From Polyangiaceae bacterium (GTDB lineage Bacteria; Myxococcota_A; Polyangia; Polyangiales; Polyangiaceae), in NCBI GenBank assembly GCA_015075635.1, contig JABTUA010000001.1, positions 1,736,001 through 1,800,000 on the forward strand: 64,000 nucleotides of DNA, written 5' to 3'. Every line of letters starts with the position of its first letter. Within the stretch, counting starts at the first letter, position 1. A program made the position numbers and the translations under genes. Positions 37,517 through 46,305 of this stretch are shown here, piece by piece. A model generated the notes under the pieces. The model saw nothing but the letters and a program-made list of their open reading frames with translations, was not told the origin of the DNA and did not search any database.

Positions 37517-38677
37517 TCAGCTTGGAGCCGTCGCCGGCCGGAGGCTGCGGCGCAAGCTCCAAGCGACGAGACCGAGGCCGCACACCGCCAGGTACAGATC
37601 CCGGTGCTGCTCGCCACGCCCCGGACCGCCGAGCGGCAGCCAGAGCGCCATCACGTCCCTCGGAACGTCCTTCGGCGCGTTGCCGGTGAACGAGACGTCC
37701 TCGGTCAGCTGCGCCGGCGCGACCACGGTGGCCAGGCGCGACAGCACCTGGCCGGACTCCGTGATGGCGATGAGCTTCGGCCCGAGCTGGCCGCGCCAGC
37801 CGCTGTTCGCTGCGAAGACGCCCTCCACCACGAAGGCCTTGCCGCCCTTCTGGGCGATACCGGAAAACAGCGTGCCGGTGTAGTCGTCGTACAGGGCCTG
37901 GGCCGAGAAGTCGGCCAGCGTGAGCGTCTGGAAGTTGCCGGCGGGCGCCGAGCCGGTCGGCGAGATGACCTCGGGCGCGGCCACGAACACCTGGATCCCG
38001 AGCCGCGAGCCGGCACCCACGCGAGAGATGCGCAAGGGGTAGCCGCGCTGATCGCCGGGCACCGAGAAGCTCACGCCCACGCTGCTCGGACCGGCGGCCG
38101 CCTGGCTGCTCCGCTTGAAGGCGATGAAGAACTTGTTCGGGCCCACGTAGGAGTCGATCACCGGCTGGTCCGCCGCCGGCACCACGAAGCCGTTGTCGCC
38201 GAGCCACTGGGTGAGCGCCGCGGTCGTGTCCGCCGCGAGCGCCGCCGCCGTGACCGGGCCGATGTCCACGATCTGGATCACGTTCACGCCGCCGTTACCC
38301 AGGCCCTTGCCGTCACCTGCTGCGTCGGCCGATCCGCAGCCGCAGCCGCCGGAGTCGGAGGCCGCGCTCTCTGCCCGGACCGTGGGGCGCGTGGTCCGCT
38401 CGAGCCCGTCGAGCTCCTCCGCGTCCACCGGCTCAGGATCCAGGGTCGGCTGGCCGCCCACCGGCGTGATCGCACCGAAGGGCGCGCTGGCCTCCGGGAT
38501 GCCGAGCTGGACCACGATCTTGCTCGAGCCGTCGGCACGCAGCGAGATCAGCACGCGCTGCTGCGCCTGGACGACGACGGATTTCTCGTCCGTGACCACG
38601 GCTCCGCACGCACGGGCGGAGCCTTCAGCGAAATACGACACCGAGAGCAGAGCCGCGACGAACACCCAAGAGCGCAT
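37517..38677 (-). CDS. DUF2330-type exported protein with C-terminal membrane anchor
   Basis: A 386-residue protein with a signal peptide (MRSWVFVAALLSVSYFAEGSARA) and the features of DUF2330: CGAVVTDEKSVVVQAQQRVLISLRAD at the mature start, a LGIPEASAPFGAITPVGG motif and FVVPAADQPVIDSYVGPNKFFIAFK. A CGCGSADAAGDGKG insertion sits near residue 115. The last 40 residues hold a hydrophobic helix (YLAVCGLGLVAWSL) followed by Arg-rich residues, consistent with C-terminal membrane retention. The family is of unknown function. The ATG at 38677 follows a GGGA site. Confidence 0.85.
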   Translation of the reverse strand: MRSWVFVAALLSVSYFAEGSARACGAVVTDEKSVVVQAQQRVLISLRADGSSKIVVQLGIPEASAPFGAITPVGGQPTLDPEPVDAEELDGLERTTRPTVRAESAASDSGGCGCGSADAAGDGKGLGNGGVNVIQIVDIGPVTAAALAADTTAALTQWLGDNGFVVPAADQPVIDSYVGPNKFFIAFKRSSQAAAGPSSVGVSFSVPGDQRGYPLRISRVGAGSRLGIQVFVAAPEVISPTGSAPAGNFQTLTLADFSAQALYDDYTGTLFSGIAQKGGKAFVVEGVFAANSGWRGQLGPKLIAITESGQVLSRLATVVAPAQLTEDVSFTGNAPKDVPRDVMALWLPLGGPGRGEQHRDLYLAVCGLGLVAWSLRRSLRPATAPS

Positions 38678-38703
38678 GAGCGGGAGTGTGCCGCGACCGC
38701 GGC

Positions 38704-39744
38704 TCAGGGCAAACCCGGGACGCCGAGCGCGACTCGATACAGGGATTTTCGCGCGGTCACGTACAGCGTCTTGCCGTCCGCGCCGCCGAAGGTGCAGTTC
38801 GACGGCTGCTCCGCCACGGGGATCACGCCGAGCTTCGTACCGTCGGCCTTGTAGACCTCGACGCCGGCCTGAGTGCTCACGAACAGATCTCCCTGCTGGT
38901 TCACCGCCATGCCGTCGGGGGTGGGGGAGGTGTCCACGAATTTCTTGGCGCCGGAAGGCACGCCGTCGCTGCCGACGTCGTAGCGGCGCAGGAAGCTCTG
39001 CTCGGAGTCCGTCACGTACAAGATCTTCTCGTCCGGCGAGAGCGCGATGCCGTTCGGCCGGAACATGTCGTCGCTGACCAGGTGCAGCGTGCCGCTCGGA
39101 TCCACGCGGAACACGCCCTGGAAGCCCAGCTCGTTCGGGTTGCCGCCATAGGGCGGATCGGTGAAGTAGAGCGTGCCGTCCTTCTTCGCGATCACGTCGT
39201 TCGGCGAGTTGAGCGCTTTGCCCTGGTACGTGGCCGCCACGGCCGTGACGCTGCCGCCGCTCTCGGTGCGGCTGACGCGCCGGCCCTGGTGCTCGCACGT
39301 CACGAGCAGACCGGCCGCGTCCACGCCCAGGCCGTTGGCCTGACCGCTCGGCTCCCGGAAGATGCTCACGCTGCTCGGCGGCGTCAGCTCGTGGATGCGA
39401 GAGGCCGGGATGTCGGTGAAGTAGAGCTTGCCGGTCGCGGCGAACCACACCGGTCCCTCGGTGAAGCTGAAGCCGCCGGCAACCTTCTCGACTGCGCCGA
39501 TGCCAGCGAGGGGATCGACCCACGGCTCGCTCCCGCCGCTCCCGGCCGCTCCGCTCGCGCCGCTGCTGCCTGCGGCGCCCGCGCTGCCGCCGTTCGCGCC
39601 GCCGTTGCCTGCGCCGCCGCCGCTTGCGCTGCCGCCGCTGCCTGCGCTGCCGCCGCTCGCAGCGCCGCCGCTCCCGCCCCCGGAGTCATCGCCCGAGCAG
39701 CTCGCCAGGCCGAGCCCGAGCACGATCGTCGCCACCCGCTTCAT
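38704..39744 (-). CDS. SMP-30/gluconolactonase-like lipoprotein
   Basis: A 346-residue lipoprotein (lipobox GLASC, Cys 16) with a Gly/Ser/Ala linker to about 75 and a six-bladed beta-propeller of the SMP-30/lactonase family. Metal and active-site features: GGFSFTEGPVWF (Glu near 96), NSPNDVIAKKDGTLYFTDPPYG, RPNGIALSPDEKILYVTDSE and TPDGMAVNQQGDLFV. These match the divalent-metal ligands Glu, Asn, Asn and Asp of gluconolactonases. It probably hydrolyses a sugar or other lactone at the cell surface. The 26-base gap to the DUF2330 gene suggests a shared transcript. Confidence 0.9.
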   Translation of the reverse strand: MKRVATIVLGLGLASCSGDDSGGGSGGAASGGSAGSGGSASGGGAGNGGANGGSAGAAGSSGASGAAGSGGSEPWVDPLAGIGAVEKVAGGFSFTEGPVWFAATGKLYFTDIPASRIHELTPPSSVSIFREPSGQANGLGVDAAGLLVTCEHQGRRVSRTESGGSVTAVAATYQGKALNSPNDVIAKKDGTLYFTDPPYGGNPNELGFQGVFRVDPSGTLHLVSDDMFRPNGIALSPDEKILYVTDSEQSFLRRYDVGSDGVPSGAKKFVDTSPTPDGMAVNQQGDLFVSTQAGVEVYKADGTKLGVIPVAEQPSNCTFGGADGKTLYVTARKSLYRVALGVPGLP

Positions 39745-39754
39745 CCCGCCGAGC

Positions 39755-40360
39755 TTAGCGCTTCTTGCGCGCGAGCGTGTCGATGGGCTTCGGACACTCG
39801 CGGCGCAGGCCGCAGCCCGAGCACTCCATGCCGGACCAGATGGCGTCGAAGCGGGCTTGCAGCACGTCGAGCAGGTGCTCGTCGTCGGTCAGGATGCCGA
39901 TCTCGAAGTTGCGCCGTGACTCGCCCCGGGCGCCGATGCCGGCGCCGGTGAAGTTGGCGCTGCCCAGGTAGAGCGAGCGGCCGTCCACCGCGATCAGCTT
40001 CATGTGCACGCGCGGGCACTCGCGGAGCAGACCCTTGTCCGCGAGCTCGCGCCGGCTCGCGAGCTCGGCGGCGAAGGCACGCGACGGCGCTCGGCCGTGC
40101 AGGATCCGCACGTCCACGCCGCGATTCGCCAGCGACTCCAGCGTCTCCAGCACCGAGACGTAGCGCCCGCGCGCCCGCGCGCGCGTGCCGACGGGCGCCT
40201 CCACGCGCAGCTCCTTCAAGTTCGCCGTGGCGATCCACAGCGCGACCTCGGCGCTCGGCAGCTCCTTCTGCACCAGCTCGGCGTAGTGGTCGGCGTCCAC
40301 CAGGAGTCGGATCCGCGCCTGCCGCGGCTCGCTGCTGGGGCGCGGGGACTTGACCCGCAT
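39755..40360 (-). CDS. Phospholipase-D-like protein with one HKD motif
   Basis: A 201-residue cytosolic protein. A single PLD motif, H-x-K-x4-D (His 119, Lys 121, Asp 126), lies in VHMKLIAVDGRSLYLGSANFTGAG. Single-HKD enzymes act as dimers and include nucleases such as Nuc and ComEC-associated proteins. The C-terminal CSGCGLRREC cluster (residues about 183-193) resembles a zinc or iron site. Nuclease activity is therefore more likely than lipase. The ATG overlaps the stop of the preceding lipoprotein by one base (TGATG). The gene ends 10 bases from the SMP-30 gene. Confidence 0.88.
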   Translation of the reverse strand: MRVKSPRPSSEPRQARIRLLVDADHYAELVQKELPSAEVALWIATANLKELRVEAPVGTRARARGRYVSVLETLESLANRGVDVRILHGRAPSRAFAAELASRRELADKGLLRECPRVHMKLIAVDGRSLYLGSANFTGAGIGARGESRRNFEIGILTDDEHLLDVLQARFDAIWSGMECSGCGLRRECPKPIDTLARKKR

Positions 40361-41331
40361 CAGGGCTTCGTCCGGCTGCAGCGCGTCACCGCGCAGTGGT
40401 GGCACTTGCCGCGCTGGGTCTCGTCCTTCACCTTCCGGTACGTGCCGCCATCGAAGCGGAACTCCAGGGTGCGGCGCACGGACTCCGGGACGCCCCGGGC
40501 GCCGTAGCTCGCGGAGTCGGAGTCGAGGAGCAGGGCGCGAAAGCCCGACGGCCCCACCGGCTCTTCGTGCGTCCGCTCGCCGAGCTGTCCCGGGCCCACC
40601 TCGCCGAGCCTGTGCCCGCACTTGCCGCGCAGCGCGTACACGGCGTAGCGCACATCCCAGGGGCACTTGCCGCCCGTGACGGGGACGAAGGCGTCGGGCT
40701 CGCCGTCGTCGTCCACGTCCGCCAGGTGGGCGGTGCGGATGAGCCAGCGCCTCGAGTCGCCGAAGGACTCGCCCTGCTGATCGATGCCGGAGGCGTCCAC
40801 GGTGTACTCGAGCTGCTTCTCTGGGATGGGCACGCACGCCCCGGCGAGCTTTCTCGGCGCGGCGCCCGCGCGGTGAAAGCTCGCGTAGGCGGCGCGGGAG
40901 TAGCCATGGAGCAATCGGAGCCAGCTCCTCTTGCCGCCGCGCTCGAAGGCCAGCGTCTGCTCGGCGGCGTGCTCGGTCACGACGCGGAAGCCCTGCTCGC
41001 GCGCCGCCGACAGCAGCTCGGCGTACACCTGCGCCGTGTCGCGGCCGTCCTTGGCGATCTCGAGCCGTACGATGGGCCCCTCGGCGGAGCGCGAGCTCAC
41101 CCGCGCGCCGCGCACGAAGGGCACGTCCTCGGGGTAGTCGGCGGGGCGAACGGCGGGTGAGGGAGCGGCATCCGCGCTCGCCACGACTTCGGGGGTGCTC
41201 ACCTCGGGCGCGCTCGCGTCGGCGCTCTCCACGACCGCGGCGCTGGGCTCGACTGGCGGCGGCTCCGGTACCACGGGCGCCGGCTCGGGCGCGCAAGCCG
41301 AGAGCGCGAGGGCCAGAGCCACGGAGCGCAT
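40360..41331 (-). CDS. Lipoprotein with proline-rich spacer, unknown domain
   Basis: About 323 residues. Signal with lipobox LSAC (Cys near 13) and a Pro/Glu/Val/Ala spacer to about 65. The rest is a globular domain with RLEIAKDGRDTAQVYAELLSAAREQGF, DVDDDGEPDAFVPV (calcium-loop- or FG-GAP-like) and two Cys pairs, the last near the C-terminus in GKCHHCAVTRC. ATG at 41331 gives a standard lipoprotein signal; an ATG 18 bases upstream is less likely. No enzyme family is recognised. Translation seems coupled to the PLD-like gene by stop/start overlap. Confidence 0.8.
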   Translation of the reverse strand: MRSVALALALSACAPEPAPVVPEPPPVEPSAAVVESADASAPEVSTPEVVASADAAPSPAVRPADYPEDVPFVRGARVSSRSAEGPIVRLEIAKDGRDTAQVYAELLSAAREQGFRVVTEHAAEQTLAFERGGKRSWLRLLHGYSRAAYASFHRAGAAPRKLAGACVPIPEKQLEYTVDASGIDQQGESFGDSRRWLIRTAHLADVDDDGEPDAFVPVTGGKCPWDVRYAVYALRGKCGHRLGEVGPGQLGERTHEEPVGPSGFRALLLDSDSASYGARGVPESVRRTLEFRFDGGTYRKVKDETQRGKCHHCAVTRCSRTKP

Positions 41332-41380
41332 GCCGCTCGGTTCTCGCACGGAACGCGGGTGCGGGCTACGCTCGCGCCGC

Positions 41381-42286
41381 TTGCTCCGCGTTCACCTCGC
41401 GCTTCTGCTGGTTCAGATCCTGTTCGGCCTCTGGCCGGTCGCCGGCAGCGCGGTGATGCACCACATGAGCCCGGCGGCGCTGATCGGCTTTCGCTTGATG
41501 CTGGGCGCGCCGCTGCTCGCGCTCTGGGCGGGTCTGCCCTGGCAGAAGCCGCCCAGCCTGCCGGATCTCGGGCGGCTCGCGCTGCTGGGCGCACTCGGGA
41601 TCAGCGTGAACCAGCTGCTCTTCGCCGAGGGCTTGCTCCGCGCCGGTCCCATCAACGCGTCGCTGTCCATCCTGCTCATGCCCGCGCTCACGCTGGTCAT
41701 CACGACCCTGGCGGGCATCGAGCGACCCGGCGTCGCGCGCCTCGGGGGCGTGGCGCTCTCCTTCGCGGGCGCGGCGCTCTTGCTCCGGGTGGAGCGCTTC
41801 GATCTCGGCGATCGCGCCACGATCGGCAACCTGATGCTCCTCTGCAACGTCAGCGCCTACTCCATCTACATCGTCCTGGCCCGCCCGGTCCTGGCCCGCC
41901 TCGGCTCGCTCCGCACCATGTCCTGGGTGTTCCTGTTCGGCGCGCTCGAGGCGGCCCCGCTCACGCTGCCGGCGATGACCCGGGTGAGCTGGGCAGCGCT
42001 GCCGCCCTCGATCCACGCCTCCCTCGGCTTCATCCTGCTGGGAGCCACTCTCGCGACCTATCTCCTGAACGCCTACGCGCTGCGCCGGGTGGAGAGCAGC
42101 GTGGTCGCGGTCTACGTCTACGTGCAGCCCGTCATCGCGACCTTGGCCGCCTGGCTCTGGCTGCGGCACGCGCCCACGCTGCGCACCTTCGTCGCCGGCG
42201 CAGTGATCGTGGTGGGGGTGGCGCTCTCGAGCGATCTGTCGGCGGCGCTGCGCAAAAGGCGCGCCCAGGCTTCAGTCGCCGGCTGA
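41381..42286 (+). CDS. EamA/DMT-family exporter
   Basis: About 301 residues, ten hydrophobic helices in two EamA repeats of five, typical for drug/metabolite transporters such as RhaT or YdcZ-like exporters. The first repeat begins LALLLVQILFGLWPVAGSAVM and the second near IGNLMLLCNVSAYSIYIVLARP. A short basic C-terminus (LRKRRAQAS) follows. The likely start is TTG at 41381; a weak alternative is ATG at 41330, which adds a charged N-terminus but overlaps the start of the divergent lipoprotein gene. Substrate unknown. The cyclic-diphosphoglycerate-synthetase-like gene starts 20 bases downstream. Confidence 0.85.
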   Translation: MLRVHLALLLVQILFGLWPVAGSAVMHHMSPAALIGFRLMLGAPLLALWAGLPWQKPPSLPDLGRLALLGALGISVNQLLFAEGLLRAGPINASLSILLMPALTLVITTLAGIERPGVARLGGVALSFAGAALLLRVERFDLGDRATIGNLMLLCNVSAYSIYIVLARPVLARLGSLRTMSWVFLFGALEAAPLTLPAMTRVSWAALPPSIHASLGFILLGATLATYLLNAYALRRVESSVVAVYVYVQPVIATLAAWLWLRHAPTLRTFVAGAVIVVGVALSSDLSAALRKRRAQASVAG

Positions 42287-42306
42287 TTTCTGCCAGAGTC
42301 GGCGCC

Positions 42307-43629
42307 ATGCCCGAGCGGAAGAGGATCCTGATCCTGGGAGCCGCGGGACGCGACTTCCACGACTTCAACGTGGCGTTTCGCTCCGACCCGAGCGTCGAGG
42401 TGGTCGCCTTCACCGCCACGCAGATCCCCAACATCGAAGGGCGGCGGTACCCGGCGAGCCTGGCGGGGCCGCACTACCCCGACGGCATCCCCATCTTCCC
42501 GGAGGCCGAGCTCGAGGCGCTGATCGAAGAGCACCAGGTGGACGAGGTCGTGTTCTCGTACAGCGACGTCTCGCACGCGACGGTGATGCACCTCGGGGCC
42601 CGCGCGCAGTCGGCCGGCGCGGGCTTCCGCCTGCTGGGGCCGCGCACCACCATGCTGCGCTCTTCGAAGCCCGTCATCAGCGTGTGCGCCGTGCGCACCG
42701 GCGTCGGCAAGAGCCCCACCACGCGCCACGTCGCCGGCCTGGTGCGCGATGCAGGGAAGTCGCTCGCCATCGTGCGCCACCCCATGCCCTACGGGGACCT
42801 CGCCGCGCAGGCGGTACAACGCTTTACCACGTTGGACGATCTCGGCGCACACAAGTGCACGATCGAAGAGATGGAGGAGTACGAGCCGCACCTCCGCCAG
42901 GGACACGTCGTCTACGCCGGCGTGGACTACGAGAAGATCCTGCGCGCCGCCGAGCAGGAGGCCGACGTCGTGCTCTGGGACGGCGGGAACAACGATTTCC
43001 CGTTCTACGTGTCGGACTGCGAGATCGTGCTCTGCGATCCGCACCGCCCCGGCGACGAGGCGCGCTATTACCCCGGCGAGACCAACCTGCGGCGCGCCGA
43101 CGTGCTCGTGCTCTCCAAGGTCGGGACGGCGAAGCCGGCAGACGTCGCGGTGGTGCGCGAGTCGGCCCGCGCCACGAACCCCGCCGCGCGCCTGGTGGAG
43201 GGCGATCTCGCCATCGAGGTCGATCGCCCCGAGCTGCTCTCCGGCGCGCGCGCCCTCGTGATCGAGGACGGCCCCACCACCACCCATGGCGGCATGGCCT
43301 ACGGCGCGGGCTGGGTCGCCGCGCGGGACGGCGGCGCCACGGCGGTGGACCCGCGGCCCTCCGCCGTCGGCACGCTGGCCGAGACCTTCGCCAAGTACCC
43401 GCACCTCGACGCCGTCTTGCCGGCGATGGGCTACGGCGACGCTCAGGTGACGGAGCTCGGCGCGAGCATCGATCGCTGCGACTGCGACGTGGTCGTGATC
43501 GCGACCCCGGTGGACCTGCGGCGCCTGCTCCCGATCCGCCAGCCCACGGTGCGCGTCACCTACGCCTACGCCGACCGCGGCGCGCCCACGTTACGCGAGG
43601 CGCTCGCGCCCTTCTTCGCGAAGCTCTGA
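42307..43629 (+). CDS. Cyclic 2,3-diphosphoglycerate synthetase-like GTPase (COG2403)
   Basis: A 440-residue protein. The N-terminal 115 residues form a Rossmann-like domain (RILILGAAGRDFHDFN), followed by a P-loop, AVRTGVGKSPTTRHV (131-136 GVGKS), a WDGGNNDFPFY motif near 224 and VLVLSKVGTA near 260. Homologues include the archaeal cyclic-2,3-diphosphoglycerate synthetase, but in bacteria the product has not been shown and many are listed as GTPases. The 18-base distance to the next gene suggests a small operon. The family is uncommon enough to be of interest. Confidence 0.88.
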   Translation: MPERKRILILGAAGRDFHDFNVAFRSDPSVEVVAFTATQIPNIEGRRYPASLAGPHYPDGIPIFPEAELEALIEEHQVDEVVFSYSDVSHATVMHLGARAQSAGAGFRLLGPRTTMLRSSKPVISVCAVRTGVGKSPTTRHVAGLVRDAGKSLAIVRHPMPYGDLAAQAVQRFTTLDDLGAHKCTIEEMEEYEPHLRQGHVVYAGVDYEKILRAAEQEADVVLWDGGNNDFPFYVSDCEIVLCDPHRPGDEARYYPGETNLRRADVLVLSKVGTAKPADVAVVRESARATNPAARLVEGDLAIEVDRPELLSGARALVIEDGPTTTHGGMAYGAGWVAARDGGATAVDPRPSAVGTLAETFAKYPHLDAVLPAMGYGDAQVTELGASIDRCDCDVVVIATPVDLRRLLPIRQPTVRVTYAYADRGAPTLREALAPFFAKL

Positions 43630-43647
43630 GAACCACAGGAGACCGCC

Positions 43648-44355
43648 ATGGCCAAAGCCTTCGACACCTGGAGCCCGCTGCCGCATGAGCCCGTCGCCGA
43701 GCACGCGGAGAATCTGCGCTCGGTCGTGGGCGACATCCCGAACATGCCGCTGAAGCGCCGCATGACGCTCGTGAAGCTCGGCAGCGGCGGCCTGGTCGTC
43801 CACAACCCCGTCGCGCTCGAGGAGGCGGAGATGGCGAAGCTCGAGGCGTGGGGCAAGCCCGAGCTCCTGGTGGTGCCGAACGGCTACCACCGGCTCGACG
43901 CCGCCAACTTCAAGCGCCGCTACCCGGACGCGAAGGTCGTCTGCCCAGCCGGCGCCAAGAAGAAGGTCGAGGAGGTCGTGCCCGTGGACCTGAGCTACGC
44001 CGAAGTACCGGCGGACGACGCGGTGCGCTTCGAGCACCTCGACGGCGTGCGCGACGCCGAGGGCGTGCTCAGCGTGCGCTCGAAGGACGGCCTGACGCTG
44101 ATCTTCAACGACGTGTTGTTCAACGTGGCGAGCCTGCCCGGGTTCACCGGTTTCGTGATGGGGCTCCTGGGCTCGACCGGCGGCCCCAAGGTCACCCTGA
44201 TCGGGCGCCTCCTGGTGGTGAAGGACAAGCCGGCCCTCAGGACCCACCTGGAGCGGCTGGCCACCCCGGAGGTCCGGCGGCTGATCCCCGGCCACGGCGA
44301 TCTGGTCGACGACCGGGCGGCCGAGGTGCTCCGCGAGGTCGCGGGTCGGCTGTAA
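43648..44355 (+). CDS. MBL-like DUF4336-type protein
   Basis: A 235-residue cytosolic protein. The fold is suggested by TLVKLGSGGLVVHNPVAL (first hairpins), LLVVPNGYHRLDAANFKRRYP in place of the HxHxDH loop, KDGLTLIFNDVLFNV and the C-terminal RRLIPGHGD. In a real metallo-beta-lactamase the metal loop would be HxHxDH; here it is NGYHRLD, so only part of the ligand set is present. This is the pattern of DUF4336-like proteins. A clear CAGGAG ribosome-binding site precedes the ATG. It lies 18 bases from the GTPase gene. Confidence 0.83.
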   Translation: MAKAFDTWSPLPHEPVAEHAENLRSVVGDIPNMPLKRRMTLVKLGSGGLVVHNPVALEEAEMAKLEAWGKPELLVVPNGYHRLDAANFKRRYPDAKVVCPAGAKKKVEEVVPVDLSYAEVPADDAVRFEHLDGVRDAEGVLSVRSKDGLTLIFNDVLFNVASLPGFTGFVMGLLGSTGGPKVTLIGRLLVVKDKPALRTHLERLATPEVRRLIPGHGDLVDDRAAEVLREVAGRL

Positions 44356-44382
44356 AACCCTGGGAAAATTGAGGCTTGCGGG

Positions 44383-44412
44383 CGGGGTGTAGTTGATGGT
44401 AGTTATATATCC
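44383..44412 (+). promoter_or_regulatory. AT-rich promoter-like stretch upstream of the somatomedin-B lipoprotein gene
   Basis: TTATATAT at 44403-44410 is the most AT-rich octamer seen near a gene start in this part of the window and lies 28 bases before the ATG. No clear -35 hexamer at normal spacing is seen, so only a -10-like element is claimed. Confidence 0.3.
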
Positions 44413-44437
44413 TACCTGCACGAACGGGAGACCCACC

Positions 44438-46075
44438 ATGTCGTATCGCCGTTTCGCCTCTTTCGCCGCCATCCCCGCCCTGCTCCTGGCCTGCTCCTCG
44501 AGCGACGGAGGCCCCGGCGGGGGGAGCGAGGGGTCGAACCCGTTCCTCGAGGACCAGACCCCGTCGGGCAAGGCGGACACCGCCTACTTGAACCCCGACG
44601 GCATCGAGGTCGAGGTGGACATCGAGGCGGACGTCACCGCATCCGACTACCAGCTGCTCAAGGCGCCGGTCCTGGTCGCGCAGTTCGCGACCACCTACCT
44701 GCGCGAGCGCAAGGAGTTCTACCTGGAGTCCCTGGCGGAGGACGTGACGTCGAAGGATCGCGTCGAGTGGCTGGTGGACGGCAGCTGGATCACCGGCGCG
44801 CAGGCCGCCAGCGTCGACAAGAGCAAGCTGAAGCGCTTCCGTATGCGCGGCGTCAACGCAGTGCTGCTCAACAGCGCCAAGAACGGCGTCCAGGAGGGCA
44901 CCGTGTTCGAGGCCAAGGTGCCGCTCAACCCGAACACCGTGATGAGCGACGCGGGTGACAAGTGCGCCAACTACGACAGCCACATGCCGCTCAGCCAGTC
45001 CGTGTACTGGTACCTCTGGAACCCCGAGAAGTCCGGCTGCACCCTGCCGACGCAGCAGCTCGAGCTGACCGTGTCGAAGATGTTTGCGGAGCCGCAGAAG
45101 ACCTACCCGGAGTTCGACCAGCTCGTCGCCGACGGCAAGGTCACCGCGGTGGTGCTGTTCGGCCAGATCGGCGACGGCCCCATCGACGACTCGGAGACCG
45201 GCGTCCGCAACATGAAGACCATGGCGGGCTGGCTGAAGCAGGGCGGCTACAAGGAGATCACGCCCGCGCCCGTCGGGCGCCGCTTCTCCAAGCACATCGG
45301 CGAGGTCGACTTCGAGATCGACCTGTACGCGCCCACGGACTTCGCCGGGCTCTCCGACTACGCGCACTTCGGCAACTTCCAGAAGGCCATCGGCGAGCAC
45401 GAGATCGTGGTCTACGACGGCCACAGCATGCTGGGCGCCAGCGATTTCTGGTCCAAGCCGAACTACCCCGACTTCTACCAGATCTACCTGTACGGCGGCT
45501 GCCTCGGCTACGAGTACTACGTGCGCCCGATCCTCGCGGGCAAGAAGAGCTGGTCCAAGCTCGATCTGGTCTCCAGCACGGTCGAGGTGACCGCCGACGC
45601 CAACGACATCGCCGGTCCGGTGTTCGCCAAGATCGCCTGGGCGCTCGACCACAACTACAACGTCACCTGGCGCGACCTCCTGCTCGCGGTGCGCAACCGC
45701 GTCGGTGACTCGACCTTCGGCGCCAGCGGCGTGACGGACAACTGCTTCTCGCCGCAAGGCTCGCTCTGCACCGGCACCGGCGGCACCGGTGGCACTGGCG
45801 GCACCGGCGGCACCGGCGGCGGCGGCACCGGCGGGGTCGCCGGCAGCGGCGGCGCGGCCGGCAGCGGCGGTGGTGGCACCGGCGGCGCGGGCGGCAGCTC
45901 CGGCTCCGGCGGCTCGAGCGGTGGCGGCACTGGCGGCGCCGCGAGCGGCCCGACCTGCGAGGGCCACTGCGGGCAGTCCACTCCGGCGCCGGGTAGCTCG
46001 CCGTCCTGCTACTGCGACTCGTCGTGCACCGGCTTCGGCGACTGCTGCGCGGACTACGCCGCCAAGTGCGGCTGA
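44438..46075 (+). CDS. Lipoprotein with Gly-rich linker and C-terminal somatomedin-B-like module
   Basis: About 545 residues. Lipobox LLLAC (Cys near 18), then a globular domain of about 430 residues with no family that I know. It contains DKCANYDSHMPLSQSVYWYLW, EVDFEIDLYAPTDFAGL and HEIVVYDGHSMLGASDFW; the latter, with YLYGGCLGYEYYV, resembles the CHAT/caspase-like His...Cys arrangement (YDGHS, GGCLGYEYY). A Gly/Thr/Ser linker (about 445-505) leads to a 39-residue Cys-rich tail, CEGHCG...CYCDSSC...GDCCADYAAKC, which keeps the eight-cysteine spacing of somatomedin-B domains. The ATG follows GGGAG. An upstream ATG at 44393 would place 15 residues before the signal and is not preferred. Confidence 0.85.
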   Translation: MSYRRFASFAAIPALLLACSSSDGGPGGGSEGSNPFLEDQTPSGKADTAYLNPDGIEVEVDIEADVTASDYQLLKAPVLVAQFATTYLRERKEFYLESLAEDVTSKDRVEWLVDGSWITGAQAASVDKSKLKRFRMRGVNAVLLNSAKNGVQEGTVFEAKVPLNPNTVMSDAGDKCANYDSHMPLSQSVYWYLWNPEKSGCTLPTQQLELTVSKMFAEPQKTYPEFDQLVADGKVTAVVLFGQIGDGPIDDSETGVRNMKTMAGWLKQGGYKEITPAPVGRRFSKHIGEVDFEIDLYAPTDFAGLSDYAHFGNFQKAIGEHEIVVYDGHSMLGASDFWSKPNYPDFYQIYLYGGCLGYEYYVRPILAGKKSWSKLDLVSSTVEVTADANDIAGPVFAKIAWALDHNYNVTWRDLLLAVRNRVGDSTFGASGVTDNCFSPQGSLCTGTGGTGGTGGTGGTGGGGTGGVAGSGGAAGSGGGGTGGAGGSSGSGGSSGGGTGGAASGPTCEGHCGQSTPAPGSSPSCYCDSSCTGFGDCCADYAAKCG

Positions 46076-46183
46076 AGATCCTCGCACCACTGAACCAGGC
46101 GCGCTGAGCGGCGAGGCGCGGCGCTCGGCCCGCGATTTCCGGCGAGGAGCGTCGCGGGGCTCGCGCATGCGCGCGATGAACCA

Positions 46184-46256
46184 GAGGTGCGCGGGTGCAG
46201 CGGGCAGCGGGCAGCGGCAGCGTGGGGTGGGGCGTGGGGCAGGCGGGGGCGGGGAG
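46184..46256. repeat. 73-bp direct repeat, left copy
   Basis: G-rich sequence built from GGGCAGC-like units followed by GGGGTGGGGCGTGGGGC. It recurs at 46792-46864 with a single T/C difference (46222 versus 46830). The pair encloses the four-helix-bundle gene. Confidence 0.95.
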
Positions 46257-46305
46257 CGGACAGGAGGGAGTTGCTCGCTCGCTCTTCGATTGTCCCGCCG
46301 TGCTC

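Noticed and set aside
41330-41380. ATG at 41330 as start of the EamA exporter
   Set aside because: It would overlap the start codon of the divergent lipoprotein gene and leave no promoter space. TTG at 41381 gives a standard EamA N-terminus. Kept as an alternative only.
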